Translations under genes and position numbers: made by a program
Notes under the pieces: generated by a model
The model's input: the letters and a program-made list of their open reading frames with translations, nothing else
Database searches by the model: none
Told to the model about the DNA's origin: nothing
Assembly (NCBI GenBank): GCA_010027825.1
Contig: RGUK01000011.1
Span: 1 to 30,559 of the forward strand
Reading direction: 5' to 3'
From: a bacterium
GTDB lineage: Bacteria > Dependentiae > Babeliae > Babeliales > RVW-14
Length of the DNA stretch: 30,559 nt
Part shown: piece after piece, positions 9,029 to 16,939 of the stretch
Layout: every line of letters starts with the position of its first letter
Numbering within the stretch: position 1 is the first letter of the stretch

Positions 9029-9268
9029 TCACGGCGTCCACATTATTTTCTGCATCGACTTCGGCTGAAACTCTGACACAACAACCGTTTTGTCGACACC
9101 CAGCGCGCGTAAAAGCGAATGAAACTCCTTTTCGCCGACTGTCGCATAAACAACAGCTTCGTCAACCTGAATAGCAACAAATAGCGGATTGCCGAGATCG
9201 TCTTCGACAATCACGCTATGTGCTTTTTTTTCGGTCGGCTGCAGGCTGTGTTGCGTTTTAACCAGCAT
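9029..9268 (-). CDS. Small protein between the two RNA polymerase chains, 79 aa
   Basis: Starts at ATG 9266-9268 and overlaps the end of the upstream Pro/Ala-rich gene by 11 nt; its TGA lies one base before the start of the rpoC2-like gene. The sequence looks like a compact alpha/beta protein: HSVIVEDDLGNPLFVAIQV, then VVYATVGEKEFHSLLRALG and KTVVVSEFQPK. There is no membrane segment, cysteine pair or known motif. Tight coupling to the polymerase gene suggests co-expression and possibly an accessory or assembly role (an omega-like or RNAP-binding protein is conceivable), but nothing in the sequence proves this. Confidence 0.75.
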   Translation of the reverse strand: MLVKTQHSLQPTEKKAHSVIVEDDLGNPLFVAIQVDEAVVYATVGEKEFHSLLRALGVDKTVVVSEFQPKSMQKIMWTP

Positions 9269-9986
9269 TGTCCGCTATGCTCCGAATCATCGCGGCGATA
9301 GCGTTTGCTTTAATCTGCATTTGTGTCGGCGCGTTCGGATTAGAGACGCTGGGACCAAACGGCCGGCCGATTGAAGAAGCCGATTTTTCAGCGCGATCCC
9401 ACCACGCGGCCTTCGACGGATCAGCCTCGGGTGGCGGAGCGTTCGGCGGCATTGGTCCGCCCGGAGGCATTGGTCCGCCCGGCGGTTGCATTCCACCCTG
9501 CGCGTTCGGGTCTTGCGGCGGCGGCGCCATCGGGCCGCCGGGAAGCGCTGTTTCAGCCGGCGGCGCGCCAGTCGTACCGGGGGGTAACACCAGAGACTCC
9601 GGCGGCACCTGAACACCCATCGCGTTCATGATGGCGGTAAGTTGCTGCTGCATGTTGTACAAACGATAGTCGAGCATTTGCATCATTTGCTCGGGTTTAA
9701 GTTTTTGCTGCGCGCCAGCAGGGGCTGCGCCCGGAGCGGCGGGTGCGGCGGGCGCTGCGGGAGGTGCAGCGGGAGGCGCCATTCCCATAGCCGCAGGATC
9801 CACTGGCGGTGCAGCTGCTGCAGCAACAGCAGACGGATCGGCCGGCGGAACAGCCCCCATGGCGGCTGGATCAACCGGCGGAGCACCACCAGCAGCAGCG
9901 GGATCCACCGCCGCTCCGGGCACTAATGCGGATTTTTCAAAGCGCGCCTTCGCCAGCGCAATGAGTTCGGGGTTTACCGTGAACAT
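9258..9986 (-). CDS. Proline/alanine-rich low-complexity protein, 242 aa
   Basis: Starts at ATG 9984-9986 (MFTVNPELIALAKARFEKS) behind GGAGG. Residues about 25-90 are an imperfect repeat of the type (V/A)DPAAxGAxPP, and residues about 130-195 a Pro/Gly/Met-rich run with PPGGPMPPGGPMPP. Between them sits one ordered segment, QMMQMLDYRLYNMQQQLTAIM (about 102-122), probably a coiled-coil helix. A C-terminal helix (IKANAIAAMIRSIADNAG) ends the protein. It is a disordered protein with two short helical anchors. Placed between the two polymerase chains, it could be a linker, scaffold or virion protein; function unknown. Codon composition is skewed by the repeats. Confidence 0.8.
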   Translation of the reverse strand: MFTVNPELIALAKARFEKSALVPGAAVDPAAAGGAPPVDPAAMGAVPPADPSAVAAAAAPPVDPAAMGMAPPAAPPAAPAAPAAPGAAPAGAQQKLKPEQMMQMLDYRLYNMQQQLTAIMNAMGVQVPPESLVLPPGTTGAPPAETALPGGPMAPPPQDPNAQGGMQPPGGPMPPGGPMPPNAPPPEADPSKAAWWDRAEKSASSIGRPFGPSVSNPNAPTQMQIKANAIAAMIRSIADNAG

Positions 9987-10006
9987 ACAACCTCCATGTT
10001 TAACGC

Positions 10007-13000
10007 TTACGTATTATCTTCCACAATATGAACCGGGGTGTCCACCTCTATTTCGCCGCGGCGGTATGCCTGTACAGCGTCCTGCTTGCTACGAAACACA
10101 CGTGGTTTGGCTTTTTTACTAATCCGGCTAGACGCTAAGTATAACCCGGTTTGGTAGTCTTTGTTAGGAACGTAGTGCGCGCGAAACGTCGATGTCGCGA
10201 ACAAATTCTTGCTCGGCAGCATTTTTTCAACGGCTTCTTTCGCGGCGTCTTCTGTGCTTGGAACGTGATACTGCATCGCATCACCGTCAAAGTCGGCGCC
10301 AAACCCTTTGGTGATTACAGGGTTCACTTCCATGACTTTGTTTTTAGTTAACTTGGGATAGAAAGCCATCATACCGTAGCGATGAAGTACCGGGGCGCGG
10401 TTGATAACAATCGGCCGCGACGACATCTGCTGATTTAACTCAGCAAACGCTTCTTTGTTTTTATCTTCAACGGCCTGCATAGCTTGCATGCGCGGAAGGC
10501 CGCGGCGAACAAGCCCCCGAACAACGAACGGCTTGTAAATATCCCACGCTTTCTCTTCTGGCAGCGCAACTTCATCCATATCAAGGTCGGGATTTGGTGT
10601 AATGACGGCGCGACCGACAAGGTCTACCGTCGAACTGAGCAGCTTGCGCTGAACAGTGCCGTATTTTGGCGAGTTACCAAACACGTGGCGTAGAAAACCT
10701 TTGACGTTGCGCTCGACGTTTTTAGGCTGCTGCGGCTCACCCAATCCGGTAACAGCCTTCATCGAGTCATACATGCTCAGCCGTTCGTCGCCGTAGTCGG
10801 CTAGCGCGCCAGAAGCTTCTTTCAGCGTATCGTTAGCGTCGAGCAATTCTTTGTACAGATAATTTGCGTCGGCCACGAGCGGTAACTTTTTGCTGCCCAT
10901 CGTGCTCACGGGGCGGAAGAGCGGCGGCAGAACAGGGACTTTACTAATCATCCAGTCCTGCGGATGCACACCAGTTGTTTCGGCGCTCTTTAAAAAGCCG
11001 AGCCTGCGCACGGCGGCGTCGCGAAGCGTCTTGCGGCCGGATTTGATATCTAACCGCGCCTGCTCGATAGCTTTCGGTAGATTAATGCGCTCTAGGGCCG
11101 CCTTAATCGCGCCCGGACCTGTCTTGTCGCCCAGCTGCTCGCGGCCGGCCAGCACGCCGCGAAACTGTTTTTCTGTCATGCCGAGCACGCGGCGAATAGG
11201 ATCTTCCATCACCGGGTTCGGCATCGGTTCATGCAGCGTGATCTTGCTCCACCGATTACCGCCGTGGCCGCCAGTTAGCATCTCGTCAAACAAGCCGCCG
11301 GCGATAGGTTTGAGCCGCCCCTTCCAGTCGACGGTCTCGGAGCTTTTGAGTTCCCGCGGGCCGGCGAGTTCGTCCACGTCTTTGTCGGTCATAGCCATCA
11401 GGTTCGAGCGCGTCCCCTTGCGAACAACGTTGATACCAGACGCTTTGAGTTGATTAACAAACTTTTCGTAAACGTGCGGGACTTTGGGCAGCGGCGGCGT
11501 ATACCCGGCCATGAACTGCGACCAGTACTCGGGGTTCGCTTGCCCGCGCACCATTTTGGCGTCTCGAATAACTTTGCCGGCGCCGTGAGAAAGTAACGCA
11601 CCCAGATCAAGCATGCCGACGCGCTTGGCGCCTTCGCTACCGCCCTTGGCCGGCGTTCCTTCGGCCGTGTAAGCGCCCATCGCGCGCCCCTGCGCTTTGG
11701 ATTCGCTTGTATGGTGCAGCTTCATAAAAAAACGTGTGCCCGTCAGTACGCCGCCAATCTTTCGACCGGTTTCAGGGTCGATTACGTCCTCGGTGTCTGA
11801 CAGCCCGTGTTTAGCGAGTTCTTTCTGCGCAAACTCGATCAGGTCGTTTTTGTTATCAAAGTCCTTGAGTTTGTACGGCGAGCCAGTCTGCGCGGCTACT
11901 TTGCCCAGTGCGGCCTCAATGACCTGTGCGGGATTAATGCGGCTGATAAGGCCAAGCGGCGACACGAGTACTTCAAACGCGTTACCGTCGCGATCCTTGG
12001 GCATCTGATCGTCGGGCACTATTTCGGCCACGACGCCCTTGTCACCAAAACGCCCGGTGAGTTTATCGCCGACGTCCATGGGCGCTTGATTTTTTACAAC
12101 AACGCTTACGCCTTTTTTTGTGTGCATGACGTCGGTCACAACACCCGGCGCGTGGTGTTCCCACGTAATCGTCTCGTTGGTGAAGTTGCCGGCACGCCCC
12201 CGGTGCACTTTACCGTACACCGTGTCCTTTTTCTTGGCGACAAGCACAAGCGGATCGCCAAATTTAACTTCAGTGCCTTTTTTAATCGCGCCGTTGTCGT
12301 CGAAGTTATCAAGAAACTTTTTATCGTATTCAGTTGGAAACAAACTCACGAACGCCTTCTTGCCAACGTGAGTATTGTCGTCCCACTCGGCTTCGTGCTG
12401 ATACATGTGCTCAGACGTCAGCCGCTTGGAGGCAGATTCAGAGATAACAACAGCGTCTTCGTAGTTCTTGCCGCGAAACGGCAAATACGCCGTCCGCAAG
12501 TTCAGGCCAAGAGCCGCGCTACCGTTCTGATCAGTAAAGTTGGAGCGCGCCAGCAGTTGGCCGGGCTCAACAACATCACCCGGCTTCACGAGCGGCGTCT
12601 GATGTAAAAAAGTCTTTCGGTTGTACGGCATCTCGTTATACAAATCGATTGTCTTTTTGTTGCCGTCTTTGTCGCGCAGCACAATACCGTCTGGCGTCAC
12701 ATCGACGACTTGCGCGCGTTCGGTCGCGCGAGTCGCGCCCAACTTCTCGCCCATCTCGTCTTCGTGCGAAACTTTGTCGTCATCGGCTTTCGCAGACTGC
12801 AGCAGCGGCGCCTCGGCGTTTACGAGTGGCAACGCCTGCGTAAACATTCGGCTACCCATGATCACGCGATGACCTTTGATCATCGATTTGATGGGCACCA
12901 TGTTGGTCAGCGCAGAGAACGTGCTATCCATGTTCGGCAAACCAAATTGCGCTTCTTTTCGCGGCACATACTTCAACTTGCCGTTTACGAGCGCCGCAAC

Positions 13001-14410
13001 GACAGGCAAACCATTGTCTTCTTCGCCGGGGAACACGAGCGGCGTGTCGGCCAGTTCCTGCGGCGTCTTGTAGATCTTGTCGCCGGTTTTCATATCAATA
13101 ACCGGCGTATAAATTTTGCCGTCGGAGCCCTTCATGGCGCCGCGGGCAAAACGCATATCAACGCCCACCTTGCCAGACTCAGGTGTGCGCAGGTAGTCAA
13201 TAAACCCAAGATGACTTGGTTGCACGGAACGTGATTCAGCCGGTACAGCATCAAGCGACCCGATGCCGCCTTCGCCCATACGAGTGACACGAGTCTGGTG
13301 ATCAAAAATTTCGGCTGGGTTGATCTCTTCAAGACTCGATCCAAGGCCGCTGCCAATAAGCGCAGCCGAAATTGCTTTATCAAACACACCCGACGGAATG
13401 TGATCAATTGATTTCTTGGCGGTGGCTTTCCAAAGCAATTTGTTAAGCGATTGCCGATCTTTCGTGAACCGCTCGGCAATCAAATCTTCTGGCCCGACGA
13501 CCGACTGATAAACCATGTTGTCTCGGTCGTCGCTTTCTGTTTCGCGCCGATTGACGGCAATGAGTTTCTTTGTGATCGCCAAAATTGTTTCGGGCGTCAT
13601 GTTTTTGTATTCAGCGCCCAGTGTTCGACGCGTAACTTCTGGATCTAATTCCGTCTTGGCAAATTCAGCTGCAATAGCTTGCGCTTTCGCAATAGCGTCT
13701 GCGCCGGCAACCGGTTTGTTCACAAGTCGGGCGTAGATCTTGTCCATCGTGCCGGCGTCGCCCTTCTCCATGTTGACGGCGGTAATCTCGTTGCCCCACG
13801 CTTTGCGAATGTCTTGATCAGACACGCCCATGGATTTGAGCAGCGGCATAAGCGGTATTTGTGCCTGCCCGATGCTAATCTTGAACACGCCGGTTTTGGG
13901 GTCGAGGAAGTAACGATGTGATCGGCCTTTACCGGGTAATGTGTTTACGTGCGCTTCAATTTCGCCGTTGTCTTTTTCGCGCGTAAACACGCCGGGACGC
14001 AAACGCATCTGATGGGCAAGTGTGTACTCGACGCCGCCGTTGACGAATGTGCCCGAGTCAGTGAGATACGGCACGTGAGCAATCGTGGCACGGCGCTGAC
14101 CAACCGGCTGCCCGGTTTTGTTATCAGTAAGCGTCCACGTACCCTGCAACCGGCGGGCAAGCGTCCCTCTAGAAAGGACAGCTTTCTTCTGATCTGACCG
14201 TGTAAAACGTTCAGGCCCTGAGTACCCAACGTCTTGAAGCTGCAACGTATACAGATCGTTTTGCAGCGGCTTGAGATTTTGCGCGCTATTCAGCGCCTGA
14301 TTGAAAATGTTTTCTCGCATTAAACCAACGTCGCCAAACGTGCGCATTGTCGGCGCAACTGGCGCTGGCATGGGCGTCGGCTTTAATTCGGGCAGTTCGG
14401 GGGCTGGCAT
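10007..14410 (-). CDS. RNA polymerase beta fused to N-terminal half of beta-prime, 1467 aa
   Basis: Starts at ATG 14408-14410, three bases past the previous TGA. Beta landmarks: GEGGIGSLDA followed by PSHLGFIDYLRTPESG (about 379-413), VIMGSRMFTQALPLV (516-530), RGKNYEDAVVISES (646-659), and the active-centre lysine segment VGDKLTGRFGDKGVV (780-794; Lys783 and Lys791 correspond to the two conserved lysines). Beta ends near residue 996 (KFVNQLKASGINVV). Beta-prime follows with almost no linker: ETVDWKGRLKPIAGGLFDE (1025-1043), WMISKVPVLPPLFRPV (1153-1168), KLLSSTVDLVGRAVI (1256-1270), RPIVINRAPVLHRYGMMAF (1332-1350), and the Mg-binding GADFDGD with Asp1373, Asp1375 and Asp1377. The chain ends shortly after (AVQAYRRGEIEV). 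The beta-prime zinc ribbon cysteines, expected just after GLFDE, are absent. The missing half of beta-prime is encoded by the gene ending at 7147. Confidence 0.97.
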   Translation of the reverse strand: MPAPELPELKPTPMPAPVAPTMRTFGDVGLMRENIFNQALNSAQNLKPLQNDLYTLQLQDVGYSGPERFTRSDQKKAVLSRGTLARRLQGTWTLTDNKTGQPVGQRRATIAHVPYLTDSGTFVNGGVEYTLAHQMRLRPGVFTREKDNGEIEAHVNTLPGKGRSHRYFLDPKTGVFKISIGQAQIPLMPLLKSMGVSDQDIRKAWGNEITAVNMEKGDAGTMDKIYARLVNKPVAGADAIAKAQAIAAEFAKTELDPEVTRRTLGAEYKNMTPETILAITKKLIAVNRRETESDDRDNMVYQSVVGPEDLIAERFTKDRQSLNKLLWKATAKKSIDHIPSGVFDKAISAALIGSGLGSSLEEINPAEIFDHQTRVTRMGEGGIGSLDAVPAESRSVQPSHLGFIDYLRTPESGKVGVDMRFARGAMKGSDGKIYTPVIDMKTGDKIYKTPQELADTPLVFPGEEDNGLPVVAALVNGKLKYVPRKEAQFGLPNMDSTFSALTNMVPIKSMIKGHRVIMGSRMFTQALPLVNAEAPLLQSAKADDDKVSHEDEMGEKLGATRATERAQVVDVTPDGIVLRDKDGNKKTIDLYNEMPYNRKTFLHQTPLVKPGDVVEPGQLLARSNFTDQNGSAALGLNLRTAYLPFRGKNYEDAVVISESASKRLTSEHMYQHEAEWDDNTHVGKKAFVSLFPTEYDKKFLDNFDDNGAIKKGTEVKFGDPLVLVAKKKDTVYGKVHRGRAGNFTNETITWEHHAPGVVTDVMHTKKGVSVVVKNQAPMDVGDKLTGRFGDKGVVAEIVPDDQMPKDRDGNAFEVLVSPLGLISRINPAQVIEAALGKVAAQTGSPYKLKDFDNKNDLIEFAQKELAKHGLSDTEDVIDPETGRKIGGVLTGTRFFMKLHHTSESKAQGRAMGAYTAEGTPAKGGSEGAKRVGMLDLGALLSHGAGKVIRDAKMVRGQANPEYWSQFMAGYTPPLPKVPHVYEKFVNQLKASGINVVRKGTRSNLMAMTDKDVDELAGPRELKSSETVDWKGRLKPIAGGLFDEMLTGGHGGNRWSKITLHEPMPNPVMEDPIRRVLGMTEKQFRGVLAGREQLGDKTGPGAIKAALERINLPKAIEQARLDIKSGRKTLRDAAVRRLGFLKSAETTGVHPQDWMISKVPVLPPLFRPVSTMGSKKLPLVADANYLYKELLDANDTLKEASGALADYGDERLSMYDSMKAVTGLGEPQQPKNVERNVKGFLRHVFGNSPKYGTVQRKLLSSTVDLVGRAVITPNPDLDMDEVALPEEKAWDIYKPFVVRGLVRRGLPRMQAMQAVEDKNKEAFAELNQQMSSRPIVINRAPVLHRYGMMAFYPKLTKNKVMEVNPVITKGFGADFDGDAMQYHVPSTEDAAKEAVEKMLPSKNLFATSTFRAHYVPNKDYQTGLYLASSRISKKAKPRVFRSKQDAVQAYRRGEIEVDTPVHIVEDNT

Positions 14411-14413
14411 CGA

Positions 14414-15271
14414 TCACCCCGCCTGCGATTGCTCAACTTGTTTCTTCAGCGCGATAATCTCGTCGGGATCAACGTACGTCGGTAGAATGCCGGCGATACG
14501 GGCCTTCGACTTTGCGGCTTCTTCAACTGCTTTTGCGCGAGAGCGGTCGCGCGCCCGATCGTACATCAGTTTGGCTGCTAAACCACCAAGGCCCAGTCCC
14601 GCAGCGACATATGTGCCGCCGAGCGCCGCGGGTACGCGCTTGGCTGTGTCGTATGCGCTCGTTAACCAGTCCAGCAACGCCTGCTTCTCGGCCGCCGCTT
14701 TTTCGCTCGCCACGTCATAAGCGTTGTCGAGCGGTTTCGCCGCGCCGCCTGTAAGCGCGTCGTAATACTCTTTTTCTGCGGCGGCAATTTGCTCTTGCTG
14801 GTCGCGTTTCTTTTTACGTTTGTGCAGCGCTTCAATCAGTTTATATCCGCCAAGTCCGCCAAGCGTCGCCGCGCCAAATGTAGCGCCAGTGCCGAACGAC
14901 GAACGGATGACGTTTGGGTCATATGAGTTTTGGCTTTTATTTGTCGCGGGCGTAAAGGGGCGTAAAAAGCTGAGCACCGAATCGGGCAGCATTTTGCCGA
15001 CACCCTCGGTGATGTTGTCGTACACCCCGGCTACTTTTGTCTCAGTAATCTTGGGTGTATCTTCTTCGTCTTCTTTTTCTTCTCGCGGTTTGTTTAACGC
15101 CTGAGATAGTCCGCGGGCCAGATAATAAAGACTAGCGGCACCAGCGCCAGCGCCAAGGCTGCCAAGACCAGTGCGGATAATACGATTGCCCCAGAAACGC
15201 TGGTAATCTTGGGCTGTAGGTTGGCCAACAGCGGGCGCGGGTGGTGCAGCATTGTTTGCGAGTTTTTCCAT
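14414..15271 (-). CDS. Membrane-active virion-type protein, 285 aa
   Basis: Starts at ATG 15269-15271 (MEKLANNAAPPAP) and its TGA lies three bases before the start of the RNA polymerase gene. Hydrophobic glycine-rich segments occur at about 35-53 (GLGSLGAGAGAASLYYLA), about 126-145 (SFGTGATFGAATLGGLGGY, followed by basic HKRKKKR) and about 213-236 (AALGGTYVAAGLGLGGLAA). They are separated by strongly charged helical linkers (REEKEDEEDTPK; AAAEKEYYDAL). No signal peptide is visible. This resembles internal or ejection-type virion proteins rather than a cellular transporter. Function is inferred from architecture only; other genes in the window share it. Confidence 0.8.
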   Translation of the reverse strand: MEKLANNAAPPAPAVGQPTAQDYQRFWGNRIIRTGLGSLGAGAGAASLYYLARGLSQALNKPREEKEDEEDTPKITETKVAGVYDNITEGVGKMLPDSVLSFLRPFTPATNKSQNSYDPNVIRSSFGTGATFGAATLGGLGGYKLIEALHKRKKKRDQQEQIAAAEKEYYDALTGGAAKPLDNAYDVASEKAAAEKQALLDWLTSAYDTAKRVPAALGGTYVAAGLGLGGLAAKLMYDRARDRSRAKAVEEAAKSKARIAGILPTYVDPDEIIALKKQVEQSQAG

Positions 15272-15283
15272 TGATCGTGCTCA

Positions 15284-15631
15284 CTAGTGTTTGGGCGGAA
15301 TCATGCCATAAACCTGCGCCCACTCCAACCACACGCGAAAATGCTTATTCTCGTCGTCCCAGTTGTCGCTACGCTTTAACAGCCGATACCATCCGTTCAC
15401 TATCTTATCATTTATGTTGTCAAATTCTGCTTTTTGAGCGGTATCCCACAGTTCAAACATCCTAGATTTAAAGTCGTACTGGATGTCGATATTTTCCAGT
15501 TCTTCTTGCTTTAAATCGGGCCGGTTACCATTACCGATGACTGGAAATCCGTCGAGGGTTCCGGGCCAGTTTAACTGCGCGTTGTTATGCTGGGGGCCGC
15601 CGATTTCGCCGTGATATTTGCGCAGGCTCAC
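15284..15631 (-). CDS. Small soluble protein, 115 aa
   Basis: Starts at GTG 15629-15631 (MSLRKYHGEIGGPQHNN) with AAAGGTG five bases upstream that also contains the stop of the preceding gene. The sequence is polar, with an N-terminal Asn/Gly-rich part and a C-terminal helical part rich in Trp and acidic residues (RMFELWDTAQKAEFDNINDK; WYRLLKRSDNWDDENKHFRVW). No transmembrane segment or catalytic motif. It sits between two membrane-active virion-type genes and is likely part of the particle or its assembly. Not recognised. Confidence 0.75.
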   Translation of the reverse strand: MSLRKYHGEIGGPQHNNAQLNWPGTLDGFPVIGNGNRPDLKQEELENIDIQYDFKSRMFELWDTAQKAEFDNINDKIVNGWYRLLKRSDNWDDENKHFRVWLEWAQVYGMIPPKH

Positions 15632-15634
15632 AAA

Positions 15635-16003
15635 TCACCTTTCTGGTCGGTAGAGACGTAACTTCCTGTTTGTCTTAGCGCGGGCGGCGTACGCCTTGTA
15701 GGCGGCGGCGAGTTCGCGAGCTTTCAAATCTTCCTCGTCGATTTCGGGCTCTGTTATCTTGCCGGCGACGTGCCCGGCGAGCCCGCCGCCGATCGTGGCG
15801 AGCATAAGCGGCGTATACGCGATATTTCCAAGCGCAGAGGCCGACGAAGAAATATCTGAAAAAGACGGTAGCTGAAACGCCGCGCTTTTTACAAATACTT
15901 CAGCTGCTTTGACACGCAGATCGAGCGCGGCACCTGTTAAATGCTCTTCGGCGCAGCGGCGAAGAAACCCGAGTTTAAAAGCTTCTTTTTCGTTGACATC
16001 CAT
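15635..16003 (-). CDS. Small membrane-anchored virion-type protein, 122 aa
   Basis: Start chosen at ATG 16001-16003 (MDVNEKEAFKLGFLRRCAEE), which has a GGAGAG site 7 nt upstream and lies two bases beyond the previous stop; the longer reading to 16069 overlaps the upstream gene. An N-terminal amphipathic helix is followed by a single hydrophobic segment, YTPLMLATIGGGLAGHVAGK (about 67-86), then an acidic step and a basic tail (KAYAARAKTNRKLRLYRPER). The opening KEAFKLGFLRRCAEEHLT is a compact conserved-looking motif. The layout (soluble head, one glycine-rich membrane segment, basic tail) is that of an internal virion or ejection protein; role inferred. Confidence 0.75.
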   Translation of the reverse strand: MDVNEKEAFKLGFLRRCAEEHLTGAALDLRVKAAEVFVKSAAFQLPSFSDISSSASALGNIAYTPLMLATIGGGLAGHVAGKITEPEIDEEDLKARELAAAYKAYAARAKTNRKLRLYRPER

Positions 16004-16004
16004 G

Positions 16005-16499
16005 TCAAAACTCTCCGGGCAAAATAAGTTTTTTGGTTGGCGCGCCAACAGTAAAGTCGGGCGTGGCATGCCTTCCGGTGTCTTTTCCTACCGGTAAAGC
16101 ACCCGGCAACGCAGATGTAAAATTTGCGCCGCTGGCCAAAGATATCTTACTCTTTCTGCCCGGACGGTGTCGCCTGAACCACGCGTCAACGGCGGGGTCG
16201 TCGCGGTCGCCCTGTTCTTTTGCTTCTTTTGCCGCGGCGACCATGTTTTCAATGGCCTGCTGTAGTTCTGCGCGGTCGGCAGATAACCACGCGGCTTTTC
16301 CGGGGTTTTCAGCGGCTATATGCCGCAAACGCTTGGCCTCGTCGCTTATAGCCTGCGCCCGCTGTAAAAACTCTTTGCGGGTGAGCACAAAAAACTCACC
16401 AGTTTGCTCGTCGTGCAGGCAGATGAAACCGTTTTGTGCGTAAAATTTAAGCCCGCGATACGAATAGCATTTGCCTGTTGAGCCGTGAACAGCGGTCAT
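16005..16499 (-). CDS. Hypothetical protein, 164 aa
   Basis: Starts at ATG 16497-16499 with AAGGTG six bases upstream. The N-terminal ~45 residues look like small beta strands (CYSYRGLKFYAQNGFICLHDEQTGEFFVLTRKEF), followed by a long helical region (residues about 45-95, EFLQRAQAISDEAKRLRHIAAEN and AELQQAIENMVAAAKEAKEQG) and a Pro/Gly-rich basic C-terminus (RRHRPGRKSKIS; LILPGEF). No membrane segment. Coupled closely on both sides to small virion-type genes. Not recognised; could be a head or tail accessory protein. Confidence 0.72.
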   Translation of the reverse strand: MTAVHGSTGKCYSYRGLKFYAQNGFICLHDEQTGEFFVLTRKEFLQRAQAISDEAKRLRHIAAENPGKAAWLSADRAELQQAIENMVAAAKEAKEQGDRDDPAVDAWFRRHRPGRKSKISLASGANFTSALPGALPVGKDTGRHATPDFTVGAPTKKLILPGEF

Positions 16500-16507
16500 T
16501 ACACACC

Positions 16508-16909
16508 TTATTTACGTGACGTACCAGACCGCAGCGTACCGTTGGTGCCGGACGCTGTTGTAGGAACTGGGCAGCCGTCCTCGTCGCAGTCGGCTTTAAC
16601 AGGCGGTAACGGATTTGCCCGCAGCCGCATTGAGGGTCGCGGGCCGGTGTTTTTCATTTCACCGGCAGTATCGCCCGTATTAGGCTCGCAGTCGGGGCAG
16701 TCGGTCCAAGGATGGTTGCTGTCACCGGTCGGAATCTTGCCGGTGCCGTTGCAGCGCTTGCAGTCTTTGGTGTCGACAATCGGTTTGGCTACCGGCGTAT
16801 CAGGAAGCAGAGAAGCATAAGCAGCCTCTGTAGCGACCACCCCGACAAAGTCTTTTTTGGGCGGTTCTGCATGAGTCACCGGCAGTAGCGCTAAAAGCCA
16901 TTCGATCAT
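16508..16909 (-). CDS. Exported protein with DnaJ-type zinc-binding motif, 133 aa
   Basis: Start chosen at ATG 16907-16909 (MIEWLLALLPVTHAEPP), with AGGTG six bases upstream, rather than the GTG three codons earlier. The first ~14 residues form a short hydrophobic stretch ending in THA-EPP, like a weak signal peptide. Residues about 50-74 hold a CKRCNGTGKI repeat and a DCPDCEP repeat: a CxxCxGxG plus CxxC pair as in the zinc centre of DnaJ. A further C-x4-C pair follows (DCDEDGCPV). The rest is Pro/Thr-rich and probably disordered. It lacks a J domain, so it is not a co-chaperone by itself; a zinc-stabilised surface or periplasmic protein is the safest description. The next gene upstream is a papain-like peptidase. 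Confidence 0.72.
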   Translation of the reverse strand: MIEWLLALLPVTHAEPPKKDFVGVVATEAAYASLLPDTPVAKPIVDTKDCKRCNGTGKIPTGDSNHPWTDCPDCEPNTGDTAGEMKNTGPRPSMRLRANPLPPVKADCDEDGCPVPTTASGTNGTLRSGTSRK

Positions 16910-16939
16910 AGTGCGCACCTATTAAAGTTTACCAGTTCA

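Noticed and set aside
11807..12607. Long plus-strand open frame (266 codons) opposite the RNA polymerase gene
   Set aside because: It is antisense to beta, whose motifs are unmistakable, and shows no ribosome site or protein-like pattern.
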